Positions 24,536 through 38,208 of a DNA stretch of 64,000 nt are shown here, piece by piece. Both the position numbers and the translations under genes were made by a program. Position 1 is the stretch's first letter; each line of letters starts with the position of its first letter. The notes under the pieces are model-generated. The model was not told where the DNA came from, made no database searches, and was given only the letters and a program-made list of their open reading frames with translations. The stretch is from Syngnathus acus (lineage: Eukaryota > Chordata > Actinopteri > Syngnathiformes > Syngnathidae), in contig NC_051089.1 in assembly GCF_901709675.1 (NCBI RefSeq), positions 5,810,476 through 5,874,475 on the forward strand, given 5' to 3'.

Positions 24536-26373
24536 GATGTTACAGAAGAAAAGTCGATGCCTGGTTACCAAAGGTGACTGAGGTAATACACTCGCCATTT
24601 GTTTTAGTTGCGGACAGGTTCATATTGTTTCATAATGAGGTCATGACTTGGGCTTGAGAATTGCTGGCCCATGAAGCAAATTCTGCGGTGCTTCATCATA
24701 TATTTAACAGTGATATAATATGTTTTGATGGCTCTTGGGAGTGCACGAGTCCCAAAGGCCTTTGCAGAAAAGGAGTTGTTCCTGTAGCTACAAATGTCAG
24801 CATTACAACAAGGTAGGAAGGATGGGATAGCAGGATCTTGGGGGGTATAGACATGTCATTTACGGAGCGCTGTTTTTTATTGCTTTGCTATATGGATCTA
24901 CACACGACGCTCCGAATATGAGATAAAACAACAAGACAGGGTGCGCTGTGAGCATGCAAATGAATTGAATTTTGTGTTGAACAAATTGTATCAGGTGCTC
25001 GATTCCGTTGTGACAGTGTTGATGTCGTTAGTCATTTATATTTTTGCAGTGTATCCTGTTGTGAATAAGAGGGTGAATGAACGCCAAATTTTGATGATTA
25101 GATGGGGAACAATAGGGGAGGCAGATAATTGTGTCACCTGTTTGAGACTCATGCAGCAATCGGGACACGATTTGTGTAATTCATCATATTGGTGGTGAAG
25201 TGCGGCCCGATAGATGCCCAATGCAGTTTTTGTGTACTTGGGAAATGTGCAGTTTGGGTTCTGCAGATAGATAGAAATAGCATTTCTAAACAGAATTTTC
25301 AGAGTCTTATAAATAAACAATGAGCTGGATACAAACTAAAACAAAAGCAGATTGAAAAGCAAACTATTGTGTTTACTCTCGTCTCCCAGTCTATCCACCA
25401 TATACAGCATAATTTCCTTATACGCTGAGAAATCTTGCGATAAGAGCAGATGTGTCCTAGGCACTTTTATGATTCTATCTCAAGCTGACGCCATTTTCTT
25501 CTCTGCATTCTACGCCGACATCATGCTGGACCTGCTTTATAAAAACGACCTAAAGTGATCAAGTCGGTTTAACCACGTCTTGGTGCAGGAACAAAAGAAC
25601 ATATGAGGCACGCGGATGACCCAGTTTGTGAAATTTTTCGAATTTATGTGCCCTCTCGCGCAGAGGGACTACATTTTTCATTGCGTCATATGGCCGTCGC
25701 TGGTTTTGGAGTGGAAGTGTGTCGCAGACAAACAGGGAAACTAATGAGCATGTTTGGCTCGCCGTGCTGTGGCTTCTACTTTACTGCTGATAAGTGAAGA
25801 CATTAGGAGCTACTTTCTAAGAATAATAAGCAGTTCGGGAAAGCAGAGTGTTTCCACGGACCCTATTCGAGCGCTGTGACAATCCTATTAAGAAAACACT
25901 GTGTGCTGTTAGTGTGACGTAAATTGGCTACAAGTAGCCTGGCCCATCTCCAGGCATGACTCAAGGTGACGGCACCGCCTCAAAGGCACAGAGTTACTGT
26001 CAAGATCAATACAGGCATATTGATGGCGTGGGGCACACAGCCATTTGTTTAATGCGCTGCTCTGTAATGCAACTAAACAGGAAGGTATACAAACCGAGAG
26101 CGCTACAAAGTTTGTTTGGGTTTGCAAAATTTGGAATGATCACATTGATACTTAGCCAATAATGACAATAATATTACAACGCAGCGATGGTGATGTAATT
26201 GATAGACTCAGTCTACTTTCCCCATTACAGAAAAGTTTCACCACAATGCATTCCATTAACTTTCAAAGTTAAATCTCTTATTGGGATCAAGCATATCTGG
26301 AATCATTTGTTCCACAACTCTTGCCATCATAAACACAATTAACCGTCAATTAACCGTACGAGCAATGTTTTAA

Positions 26374-26512
26374 AAGGGGACACATTATAGAAAATTGACT
26401 TTTTAATTGCTTCTATAGAAAGTCGGAGTGCTGGCCAACCCACTGAGTGTGAAATTTAACAACCGAGTATTTGTTAGCTGACTATTTCTGAAAATAAAGT
26501 TTCTGAGCAGGT
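26374..26512 (+). repeat. Dispersed repeat copy B (partner at 29-120)
   Basis: Starts AAGGGGACACATTATAGAAA, an opening I associate with miniature DNA transposons in fish. It then matches the sequence at 29-120 through AGTGTGAAATTTAACAACCG. No complete terminal repeat or target duplication was found, so the family is not assigned. Confidence 0.6.
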
Positions 26513-27795
26513 TGAATAGAGGGTTGCTGATTTTACAGACTTGAAATGAATCTGTCATACATGAGTTATATTTCACACCAATCAGCGTTGATGAGGATGC
26601 CGGTGATCAAGCAGTCAATGTTGCTAATCTGCGTGAAGCGAGGAAAAGATAAGTGAATCTTCTAACGATGATTATCGCAATGCAACACAGTGACAACGTA
26701 ATGATGATGCCAAGTAAAATGGCCTTGCTTCCTCTCATCTGTGACTTCATCTTTCATTTAATTAAATCTGCAGTGTTTCGGAATTACGGAGGTGAAGTAG
26801 ACGAGATACGGGTCGTTTTCAAGAAAAAACTGGCAGTCGTGCGAGAAAAGACGCGAGCGAGCGAGCGAGCACGTCACTTACATGACTGCCAAATGAAGAC
26901 ACGATTTGACACAATGTTGAGTCAGAGATGAAAAAGATCTCAACTGATTCAGTCAAAGGTTGTTTTTTTTTTAATTATCCTCTTCAAAAGCTTTCAATAA
27001 GCCAAAGGAGCATTGCTGGAACTTGCATCATTTTTTATTTTCCCACTCTAATTGCACTGCTAAAGTATTTTGGGGAGGACGGGGACCAAAAAAAACCACA
27101 AGTGGCGCACGACATAACAATGACCGGCCGTACTTGAAATGGGCCGGCTTGTTTCCCCACCTTTGATCCATTTCCTGCACTGTGTGACAGTCTGGGATCC
27201 CGTCGAGAAAATTCCCACAATCCTTTGCCACAATGGCGAAAGAGTGAAAGAGAGAATGCTACCGCAGGTCAGTGCTTGCCTAATGAAATGAATTATAGTT
27301 CAGATCTGCGGAACTAAGCTTGTGTTCTCCTTTGTATTCTATTCTTGCGCTCAAACTTTTATCTTTTAATGCAACCATTCATCTCATTGTCTAACACGGC
27401 GGGGTGAAAAAAAAGTATCCCGTTTTCTCACAATGGTGAATAAATCATAGAATCCAGACGGAATCCTTCAGAGCGCTGTCGTCTGAGCTATTGTAAAGTC
27501 GTTGGTCAGAAAATACTGTATCTTTTTTGCCCTCGAGGAAAATTTATTGGTGTGAAAAAAAAATGCCATTCAAAGATAACTCACCGTTTAACAAAGCAAG
27601 CATGAAGTCATCATTTTTATGACAAAACAAAAGCTCATGAGTGATATTTTGGAGGAAGTTGGGAGTCATTGGCAGTCAAGTAGCATGGTAACCATCCTCT
27701 GTCTACAAAAAAAACTGAGGATTGCACAAGTGGTTTCCATGTCTATGAGAATTTTCTAATTTTTGTTTTTTTTACTCTTCATATGCAGGGACCAG

Positions 27796-27810
27796 CCACC
27801 AGGGGGCGAC
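27796..27810 (+). promoter_or_regulatory. CTCF-like binding motif (best match)
   Basis: CCACCAGGGGGCGAC matches the vertebrate CTCF core CCASYAGRKGGCRS at every position. It is flanked by further agreeing bases (CAG before, ACTG after). Binding itself is not shown by sequence. Confidence 0.6.
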
Positions 27811-28686
27811 ACTGCCTCACTTGCCTGCCATGACCGCACGTTCCTGTCATTCTGATGGTGCTGCACAAGCTAGTTGTTTGTGTGTCATTCGTAACCTCAA
27901 AACGTCGCTATTGTTGTAAATTGAGCAATTCCTGTTGTTCCCTGTTTTATTTTTTATAGAACCGTTTCTTTACCGCCACGCAAAATCTAACCTCAGCACA
28001 GGAAGTGGCTCACTGTAAAACAAACAAATATGGCCCGCCGTGATTGTTTCCCCTCGTTTGTAAAGATTTTGGTAGAGGTCGAGTTTGCAAATGATACCTT
28101 TTGGAATACAGTAGTTAAGCAGGAAAGCAGGTCATTCATCACTGATGACTATCCGTGACTCTCACGATTGCAAAGTGTCACTCTCAATCAATACAATCGT
28201 ATCTCAAGCAGTCAATAAGCTGCTCCATTTTATGTTCGCTGCCGGTGATTTGCTCTAAATGTCTCACAGATTTGCACTGTTGACTTTTTTCACACAGATT
28301 ATCATCACGTCGCTAAATATTATTGCCATCTTAGAAGCTTAAGCAAAGACCCTGTTGACACAAACATCCCAAAGCAAATTCATTTTTTAAGTGGCTTGTC
28401 GGTTAAAAAGAATTAAAAAGTTTTTTTATTTTTCTTCAAACGAACAGATTAATCCCAGGATGGGCATCACATTACGCATTCAATAGTCGCATTAGCCTCA
28501 ATGATATGGAAAGCCGAGCATAACTGAAAATGTCAAGCGGCTACACTCACCGATGATATTTACACTGATTGTGATGCTGCGGGTCCATAAAGCTAAAAAA
28601 CAAGGCTGTTTGAGTGACTACTTTGGCATTAAGCAGACACCAGTGGCGATAACAATCACATCAATGAGTCTTCTATGTACATTTGG

Positions 28687-28800
28687 CCGACGACCAGCCG
28701 AGGGTTCAACCCCGCCTTTTGCCCAAAATCGGCTGGGATAGACTCCAGCTCATTCGTGAACCCAATGAGGACAAGTTGTACAGCAAATGGATGGACGGAT
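28687..28800 (-). repeat. Common fish interspersed repeat, minus orientation
   Basis: Reverse-complemented, it reads TCCGTCCATCCATTTGCTGT, then GAGCTGGAGTCTATCCCAGC, then an AAAGGCGGGGTTGAACCCT stretch: the same order of blocks as the repeat fragments at 17319 and 63541. The tRNA-like GGTTCAACCCC belongs to this repeat and is not a tRNA gene. Confidence 0.75.
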
Positions 28801-30031
28801 AAAGTTTTCGATACGACTAATGAATGTCATAGTTCATATTTTTGGAAGTAACAGCGACTGCTATTAAGGTACATATGCGTGTTTTACAAGCACTCACGTT
28901 ATACCAACGTGGCCTCTCGGGTGCCGAGCCTTGAATATTCCACAGATAGTGCTGGCTGAAAATTTTAACGATAATTCATGAAAATGCGGAAATGTGGGTC
29001 CTTCGGGGAATGAAAGTGATTATATATATTATTTTTGCTTCCTGCAGACATAACACTTTACACCCTGTTTGTGTGTGTGTATGTGTGTGTTGTTGAAAGA
29101 AAGTAATCAAGCAGTGACTTATTGGTCATAAAATTGGATCGAGGGACATCTTTATGGCTTTATCGTATATTACTGTCATTATTATTTTTTTTGTGTAAAC
29201 CAGGATATGAGACTTGCAAATAATTAAAAAGTTAGTGTGTAAAACAAATCCCTCATTCATATTAGTTTTTTTGCATGGTCGTATATCAAAAACACTTTGT
29301 ACATAACTAATCATACAAACTTTTTATGTATCACTGTTTTCATTTTAGGGCAAATAATTTATATTTTATACAGGCAGTGTTTTTGAAGCCCAACAAAACA
29401 TGTCATATTTATCTACAGCATTGAATGTACGTTCATCCATAGTTTGAGAAAATTCTATTGAAATTGTTGTGGGGGGTTTTCATCTTATAACAAGCCAGTA
29501 TGCCATCAAAATTATTTCAAATCGGTATTTCCAAGTCAAAGGACTAGTGTTATTAGTATTTGTAGTTTGGCATTCATACCTGCAATTTGATGGTCCTGGG
29601 TCAAGAATAGAGGTCACTAATTGGCAGACTGTGGTCCAGACCAGGACCCAGAAGTTTTCCACACAGAGTTAGACCTAAAGCCAAAAAGAGAAATTCATAA
29701 AATTGAGTTATCAGCAAAACTGTGCTAATTGCTAGTCATGCATAAACTGCGACTTCAGTTTTGTGTTACCTGACATGTTTTTGAATTGTACCCAATGAAT
29801 GTTTTGACTGGAGGTATTTGATTCCATGCAGTTGTAATAGCCCAGCCCTAGAAGTATGAGGGTTTATTATAATAATTGTAATTACGAATCAAGTATCATT
29901 GTATAAATTGATTGGAAGAGGTGCAATCGTATGGAAGGCGAAACTATGGCATGAGGGCTGAACAAATCTGATTCGCATCCACTCACACCGAGAGCAAGGA
30001 TTTGTTCTAGACAAAAAAGTCATTTGCAATT

Positions 30032-30127
30032 TGAGAGCAAGAGAGCGAGAGAGAGAGAGAGATGGACAGAGAGAGAGAGATGGACAGAGAGAGCGAGAGA
30101 GAGAGAGAGAGAGAGTGCGAGAGAGTG
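30032..30127 (+). repeat. GA-rich microsatellite with a duplicated segment
   Basis: Nearly pure GA/GAGC tract of about 95 bp; a GATGGACAGAGAGAGAGA unit occurs twice in tandem. It produces overlapping Ser/Leu-rich minus-strand frames that are not genes. Confidence 0.95.
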
Positions 30128-33100
30128 CCACGGAAAAGCTAAGACTCTAATTTCTAGTGTGTTAACGTCGACAATATTCCGTCCGATATAATCCTCCACG
30201 GCGACACGTGCTCCCTTTCCCTTCACGTCTCCGGGTCATACTGCTCCTTTAACGGCAGAAAACAATCTCGGGAACAACATGAATGTGCTTCACTCAGCCC
30301 TTCGCCGATCCTCGGGGGGCTCGTGACTCGCAACTTGCACCATCAAGAGTAGATGCGGTTTAATTAAACATTGCCAGCAATGTCACGGACCACGGGGGCC
30401 GCCGCCACTGCTGGCTTCAAATCACTACTTCCTTCAGTAAACTTAATTTAAGGACAGCGTTCCAGAATATGACAACGAATATAATGCTGAGTACTGTGTT
30501 GTCATGGTTACAGGGCGAGTCCAGGACGACAATATACAGACGTGATGGTGGGGTAAGACGGATATGAATAATTATTTACCCCAACAACTTTTTAATTCCT
30601 ATGGTATTTAGACTGACAAATAGTAATTACCGCTATGTTTAATGGGTATTCGGATTAAGAGGGGGATGGGGGAGAGGCTATCTCTCCTGTAAGGAGTCCT
30701 TGAAAACCCCTGAAGTATCCGAAACGTGAGTGACAAGATGTTCATGGAACAAAATCAACAAATAAATTCATACTACTGATTAATTCTCCAAGCACATGCG
30801 GCAATGAATCCAGTTCATTACACATTAGACATTCTTTTTGTTGTTGTTGTTTTTAAAATCAACCAAGCAACACATTCTTTTCAACTTTTTAAAATAATAT
30901 TACTCAACTAAGCCCTTCCATGCTTTGCTGAGGATATGCTCTTCACAGAGACAAAAAAAAAAAAAGAGCACGAGCCTGTAAAGCATAAATTCGGTAAGAT
31001 GAATCAACATTTTTCACTTAACCCAAAAGTCTCAACACAGAAAGGCAGAGTAGGCCTGGTCACGGCAGTGAGATTCCAGTCAAAGCCATTATCAAGAGAT
31101 CATTAGAGCCAGCCCAGTCAAGCGGAAAATGGGATGTTCAGCTGTTTTAGTCAGGTTTAAAGGGCCGATTGCTTTTTGCATCAAGAAGTACCAAAAACTG
31201 AATGAATTCATCTAAAGTTGAATCATCTCTTCCAGAATGAATCAGACGCTATTTCATATGATTTCAATCGCTTTGAGCATTGAAACCAGTTGTTTGTCAG
31301 TCTATAGACTTTGTATACATTAACAATGAAGTGAAAATTCTGAAGTCAAATAATTCAAAATTTTGATGGACAAAACAAGGTTGAGGCAAGCTACCAGCTT
31401 CATGCTACGTTCCGTGAACATGAAAAGATTGAATGTGAAAGCCTTTTGCGGGTCTAAGAACACTTTCATGATAAAGAATAGCATGTCCCTTTCCAAGTCT
31501 TGGCCAACCAACTGAATTGACCACAGTTGGAATTTATTTAAGTTTAAGAACGATCAGTTTTCAACACACTGCCTGCATCGTTTATCAGGTGATCCTTGCT
31601 CGGTTCCAGTGTAAAGCTAACGTTAGCCTCGCTGGCTGACATCATTGCAACATGATGAATAGCATATAGATTAAGGAGCGCAATTCCATGTCGCTAATAT
31701 GACTGGAGGTCTCGTTTTGGAGATATGGCTAATCTTTACACGGCTCTCCATCTCCATCACGGCGCCTCCTCTGAAGCCCCAGGGAGACGCCCAAGACCCC
31801 AGCTCCCTCCGTGCCCCCAGCCCCCCCCGTGACATCCCCATTAGAGCAATCCTGCTGATAAATGCCTTGCAGAATACACAAAAAAAAGAGGGGGGGCGCT
31901 TTCATTTCCAACATGCTCTTTCTTAGGGTGCACTCAAAGATTGGCCGTAGCTTTAAATCAAAACCTCCGCTCCTTCACATGCTGAGATCGTCATACGCTG
32001 ACGATGAATTATGCATCGGGTTAATCAAGGCCTTTCAGCGGATGGCCTATTGATTGATGTCTTGGATACGGCTCGCTTTAAACTTAAAACGTGACAGGAA
32101 CAAGCAGCACTACCGGCTCTCATTCACCTTTTTACGCTACATTCACACTGACTGATTCCAATTGAACACTCTTAGTTGGTATTGATATGTTTTTGTGACC
32201 AAGGGACTAACGTCGTTCTTTTTTGTGACTGGTGGTGTGTCGAACAGTGTGTGAAGATGACACGAAAGCTGATGAACGTTTTGCCTGTGGCAAAAACATT
32301 CAGACTTAAGCATGATTGTGCAGCACTACATCAAGATTACAAAGGTGATAATGGACCCTCACTCATACGCACTCAAACAAATCATGGCCGCCTGACTGCA
32401 ATGCAATAACCATGCAAATTTTGCAGCTCACAACACATCCGTTTTTTTCGCTTTTTTTGTCGTTTCTGTAAAAACCTTCTTAACCTTATGATTTATTTAT
32501 AGATTTGCCCGTGTTTTCGCTTCTTAATGTCATTTTTGCGCATTGACCAGAATGTGTGAGAAGGGGCTGTCCTGTTCTTCTTATTTTATTTATTCATGTG
32601 ACATCTCGTCCTTTCGCCTCACTCGGCCGCCGCGATGCTTTTTTGATAGCGGACCCATTCGAGGGGGGGGGCGCACGTGCGACTGGCTCGGACAACACCA
32701 TTAATCTCCCTTATCGGCATCATTGCTGTGTCTCCGGCCCTTGAAATGTGTGTTCTGCATTGAGGTAGCTTTGCTCAAAGGATGCTAAATAAACACATTG
32801 CTCCCCGCGGCATCGCCTTTTAGTGCAAACTTTACAGCCCTCCTTGGCTGGAGCAAGCATCACTCTCTGAGTGGCATTGACCACTTTGTGATTGTTCTCT
32901 CCGTCAAAGTGTTGGCGGCAGTCTCCCGACACCCAATAGCTTGACAATTTTGTAATTGCATTGTGTGATAAAAAGCTAATTAAGTTATAGAAGATGGCTT
33001 ATCTGTTTTATTTTCCTCGCTGCTATCCAGAGGATGACCTCGATAAGATCAGTCAGAGGCTGCCGGTTGGATTTTTCCTTTTTTCTCCCCTCTCCTATTC

Positions 33101-34629
33101 CACACAAGCAACGCCTTAATGGGAGACACTTACAACCCCGGCGGATGGAGATGAGAAAGAGGCTCCTTGATGACAGGAAGCTTTACACAAGATACAAAGA
33201 TACCAGACCTCAGATAAAAGACGGGAGAGCGCCAGAAGGCGAATCATGCGCCGACAAAGTTGGACTTCTTGTGATCCCATAAACAACTGATAAGACTCGA
33301 AAGCCTAATGAGTGGATTTACTTTGGTGACACTCGGAACATGCGAGCTGACTTGTGTCTTATGAGAGGAAATGACGGCGCTCACGCTTGCCAATTTGCGC
33401 CGGAAGCCACATAAAGCGACTTTGCGAGTTAGTCTTCCGAGGCGACAGGCATAAAACTAAATGGCACTTAGTCTAAATGTCAATACAAGTGTTAGATTAG
33501 ACCTCTTTGGCAAGCGAGTAGATAGAGGACTTGAGCTAGGCCGTTGTGTCGCTGTGACCTTTTCGCCGGGCTCTGCGTCTTTCCATCTATCTGCAACCTT
33601 GCGCACTTACCACTCGAAACTACTTAAGACTCTGGAGTCACACATAAAAAGTTATCAATGTGGTGTTTTTTAGATTAGGCTGCGTTTGTGTTTTGGAGAA
33701 GACAGACCGTCTTTCACATCTGGCTGAAAACGACTCAACGGCCCTTTCTCAGAGAATATACAAACATCCAGTCTTCTGGTAGTTAGTGATAGTCTAATAT
33801 TGTGAGAATTCAAGATAAATGACTGGCAGAAGTTTATCCCAACTTTTCACAAGCAAAGTCCAAAGTAACAGAGTAAAAATTGTTTTCATGTTTTTGATTC
33901 TGGGCCATGTCACAACTGAATTATTCATGTTCTTGTTTCTGGCCACATAACACGTATCTCCTGCCACTTGTTGCTAGGTAGAATTCATAGGGCTTCATCA
34001 TAACTGCAAATAAATAAATAAACGAGGGGGTGAGGGTCATGCACCTGACAATTTAGTGACAGAGTTGTGGAGGTATGATACAAAAGAACTTTTTCAGTCT
34101 CTTTCAAAAACATCAAGATTTTCTATTTCAAGTGACTGCAAGTCTTTGGAGAAGAAGAAAAAAAAGAGTGTATGGCACATAACTTCACACTGCCTTGTAA
34201 TGAGATTATCCCAGCGTAATGTAATTCAAGTGAAAAAAAATCTGCCATTGTTTTGGTTTAATAGGATGCAAGCGAATCAAAAAGTCCTTGGCAAGCACTC
34301 ACGATGAATGAGTACACGAATATGCCGCAATGTGCTTTTTCCTATTTCAATTCCTTTGGTGGCGTTGTGGCTGCTTTTCAGGGGGAATTTGACAGTGCCC
34401 TCGGCATGCATTACCTAAATGAACGGTTATCCCGGCCCCTTGCCGAGGTCTTGTTTGCTTTTCAATAATTCACAATGTTCTCCGTTGCAAACTTCCACTG
34501 CATGCGTGTCACGTCTGAGCTTACTTTCTGCTCCTCTGCGCAGAGAAAGATTTTGTACATGGATGTGGAAGACCCTGGTGCCAATTGTGATTCTGCATTG
34601 GGAGGAAGTGAGGCAGTAGCACAGAAAAT

Positions 34630-34644
34630 CCAACAGAGGGCGCC
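34630..34644 (+). promoter_or_regulatory. CTCF-like binding motif
   Basis: CCAACAGAGGGCGCC agrees with the CTCF core at all but one position (A in place of C/G at position 4). Same orientation as the site at 27796. Confidence 0.45.
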
Positions 34645-35666
34645 GTGTTGAAAAAGGCTTGGTACTTTAAAACCTGTTTGTTATAGTAAGCAAGTAAGCA
34701 TTAATTCATTCTAGAAACGACTAATAAAGGCACAATTGTCCATTCGAAGAAATAAAATGACATAAATTGACCTTTGCAGCTTGAGATTTGTTATTACTCA
34801 CTTAATTTTGTTGTCTGAAAAGAACACAACAACTCTCCCAGGGAGCTAATTACCAACAAAAGTTCCCATAATTACAAGCAGTGTAGTTTAACCTTAATAG
34901 ATATCTGGATTATTTGCACTAAGTGGTTGCTGACATTCCCCCCCACAGTTTTAATACAGTATTTCAACTTTCTCAGCATGGCTTTCATTAAGTCATTCGA
35001 TATTTAACGGTTTGTGAAGAGAGCATTTCTCCCGATACCAAGATGTACAGAAATCCAATATGAAAAAAAAATCTTACAGACAAGTAGCAATGTGAATATA
35101 CAAAAAGAGCTTGAATAAGTCTGAGACTGACGTTACTAGCCATACAGAAAAAAATGCTGTAAGCGTGAAATATTCTAAATGTATGACTGAGTGAGAGACA
35201 AAAAGACTAAGAGAAAAACGCTAGGGACAAAACTGGTTGTGCAATGACATCAGTTTGGCAAAGTGCAGGTGAAGAGTTCAAACAGTGCTGTCCTTTACCA
35301 TATGTTCGAGAGGAAGGCTTTTTTCATTTCACCTTAACCCCGTGGCATTTCCCATAATGTTCGTAGGCGCAGCTGAACTTAATGCCGGATTATTGCTTTG
35401 CTTGTCTCCATCGTCTTGTTTGATCCATCATCTTGCTTGTTCCTCATATGTTTGTGTGATGTCTAGCTGTACTGACAGGTTGTTTGTTCATTGGTACAAA
35501 AGTATTCCTATGATTTTGTTTCTTTGGTCTTTCTATCTTGTGAAGTTGATTCCATGCGTTTATTTCTATTTTGGGCATCATCCTTCCACTGTGGCTCTGT
35601 CCATCTCTTTGCATTACAATTCGTATTGAGTGGTTGGTATACGCGTTATACTTATTCTAAGTTCGA

Positions 35667-35667
<1 letters not shown>

Positions 35668-35703
<36 letters not shown>
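35668..35703 (+). repeat. TGTC tetranucleotide microsatellite
   Basis: Nine uninterrupted TGTC units. Confidence 0.95.
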
Positions 35704-37323
35704 AGCCTGGAATTGGTGGCCTTTTTGGTGAGAGTGTATAATGCATTTAAGGCATCATTTTCTCTATGTGCTGTCACAGGATATCAATATCTCATTTAAT
35801 TTGTAAATTTACGGGTGCGTTAGTATCACCTGACTTGTCAATTTGTCGTCAAACAATGCTTCCACCCTTTACTGTGCTAGTGTGCCTTGGTTCACACTGG
35901 CTAAGGCACACTGCATGGATTTTTAATGGACCCCCGCAGGTCTAGTCACGTTAAAAGTCAGTTCACACTGTAGCCGGGGGTGTTATCACATGTGATCAAT
36001 ACACCAATCCATGCTGGCTCTGCGTCTGGGGAGGTTGTCTCACTGCGTTTCTTTTTTTTTTTTTTTTGCAGAAGACGCAGCTCTGTAAGTCGTAGGGTCA
36101 TAATGGAGGGGAGGCCACGTGCCAGAGAAGTAATTAGCCTGTTGGGCAGTTAAAAATTTCTGCAAGAGAAGGTCTTCCAGGCGAGCCGTGCTGATGGAAG
36201 CTTTGTTCGAGTGAAACCTCCCGCTGCACGCACACAAAGACCAGCGTAAAGACTAATGAGGGAAGCTGGAGGTAATACTGCCGAACTTGGATGAAACTAC
36301 GTTCAAACTCCGCCACCTTCCGCTGCACCCACGCTTTCGAGCAGCTATCCAACAATATTATGCTCTTTTAATTATCATCTGCTTTTATTCATGCCAATAC
36401 TTATATTACAATGTGGTGTCACGCGGCCACACCCTTGGCCAGAGTCACTCATGCTTACCAATAGGCCATACGTACTGGGAAAAGAAGAAATTCACCAAAA
36501 CCAATTTTTTAACTATAACCAATAAAACGATTCCCCATTAAAACAGGAGAGTAACATTATAATATTGTCTATCCATAAAGGAGCATTAGGACAAATAAGA
36601 TCCTGCTATCAAATAATTTACACAATCAGAGTGATAAATGTGCAATAAACATCACTGAATAGTGTCAAGTGTTACAGGAATAGTTATTCTTGCGTAAGGG
36701 GGATGAACATGACAGGACGTTTGCCATACAAATTAAAGTTATGCGGTGTGTTTAGGGGTAATTTTGTGGTCCATATCGTGCTAAACGATATTCCAAAGCG
36801 TCCTCAAGTAGCGCGCTCTGGCTGATCCTCTCAGCTTTGGAGTGTGTCAGGTCAAAACTACCGCGCTCTCTCAGAGGTGACCTGTTCGGCCTAAATGTGT
36901 CAGCAGGCATCAGGCCGACGAGCTCACACAGCGTGTAATCTGACGACTTTGGAGGGCACAAATGTTTAGCGCCGTTCAGAATGTCACACGTTGCAAATCT
37001 TCTGACAGTTTTCTTTAGAGGCAATTGGATAGCATGTGTAGTCCCCCCTCTCCCATCCCAAAAAGAACAAAGCTCAAATTTTAATTCAGTTGTCAATGCT
37101 AGTTTTAGCACTAACATATTAAATATGTAACCATATAGTAAACCATGTAATAAATAATACAGAAGATTTTGTCATTTACATTTACTGTACATGTTGTTCT
37201 TGTGTTAGTACCTGTATTGTTAAAATCTAGTTTTTGCTGCTATTAAAACCAAAACAAACACAAAAATCAGTGGAACACTGTCCAGTGAGTGCATTTATCA
37301 TAAAATTAGCAGCTAGAAATTAA

Positions 37324-37348
37324 ACACACAAACACATACACACACACA
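37324..37348 (+). repeat. AC-rich microsatellite
   Basis: Interrupted ACACAAACACATACACACACAC tract; short and imperfect. Confidence 0.8.
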
Positions 37349-38194
37349 AACCAAACATTTTACAATTCCCAATAGATGCCACATATGGCAACATTTTGAA
37401 TCATTCTTTGCCTTTTGCATCAGGCAAAATTACTAATTTCAACAAAGGCGGACAAATCACTTGACCTCAGTGATCTAATGTGTCACGTATGCTGCAAAAT
37501 CAATATGGTTCCAACTTGGACATAATAAATTGTACCACAAAGAAAGAAAAAATGCAGGTGGACATTTTGACCGCAGTTAATTTATCTTTTCTCTTGGGGT
37601 CAGATATCATCCGAAGGGAATTGCCATTCCGGTACCATGTCGAGAACCCAAGACATGGCGAGTGGTGTCAAGTCTTTGATGATGTACATGATGTACATTA
37701 CTGATGTGATATAGTATATTTTTAGAATGTTTTAAATATCACACAATTGTGGCTCCAGAAAGGTTTACTCCTGGTCAAAACAGAGCAGCTTCTGCCATAA
37801 TGCCATGCTGAAAATATGAGTTACATCTCACGGCAAAAAAAAACCATCATCTTGCTCATTTCCAACTTTCCCGCGCATGTAATAAACGGATTATGAACAA
37901 GATGTATCCTCATAACGTCCTAATACAATCTACAACTGATGCGCTGTTTGTATTCATCATTTGCTACTTAATTAGGTCTCGGATCAAAGCCGGGACAGAG
38001 GAGGGAGAGAAAGTTTTCTGGAAGCAAAGAAGAGAGAGAGAAAAGAACGACATAAGCAGGATGCCAGATCTAAAGCATCATTTCTTATGGAGAGCCTGCT
38101 GAGAGGGAGATACTGCACTCTTATGTAAGTCATCATTATGAAGACAGTGGGAGAGCGTCCCCCCGGCTTTGGGCGTGGAGCAGTAGGAACGCCC

Positions 38195-38208
38195 ACGCCA
38201 TCTACTGG
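38195..38208 (-). promoter_or_regulatory. CTCF-like binding motif, minus strand
   Basis: On the minus strand it reads CCAGTAGATGGCGT, matching the CTCF core at 13 of 14 positions. It is the only one of the four sites in this orientation. Confidence 0.45.

Larger units (their letters stand above)
20348..26373. other. Non-coding upstream region, segment 4
   Basis: No supported gene. It holds the 90-bp direct repeats, the 36-bp inverted repeat and the degenerate array at 23940. An 8-bp inverted repeat CCACCTCG/CGAGGTGG with a 7-base loop lies at 20707-20729. Confidence 0.6.
26513..35667. other. Non-coding upstream region, segment 5
   Basis: No supported gene. It includes a short GAGC repeat (26857-26870), the best CTCF-like site, the minus-orientation repeat at 28687, the GA tract, and non-repetitive blocks at about 30300-30420 and 32640-32990 with mixed GC content and homeodomain-type words such as GCTAATTAAG. 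Confidence 0.6.

Noticed and set aside
28700-28720. tRNA T-arm-like GGTTCAACCCC
   Set aside because: No acceptor stem, D-arm or anticodon arm around it; it is part of an interspersed repeat in minus orientation.
29889-30226. Ser/Leu-rich minus-strand frames
   Set aside because: Produced by the GA microsatellite.
36752-37117. Minus-strand frame of 121 codons
   Set aside because: The longest isolated frame, but without a recognisable domain, splice sites in phase or a neighbouring exon; kept only as a note.
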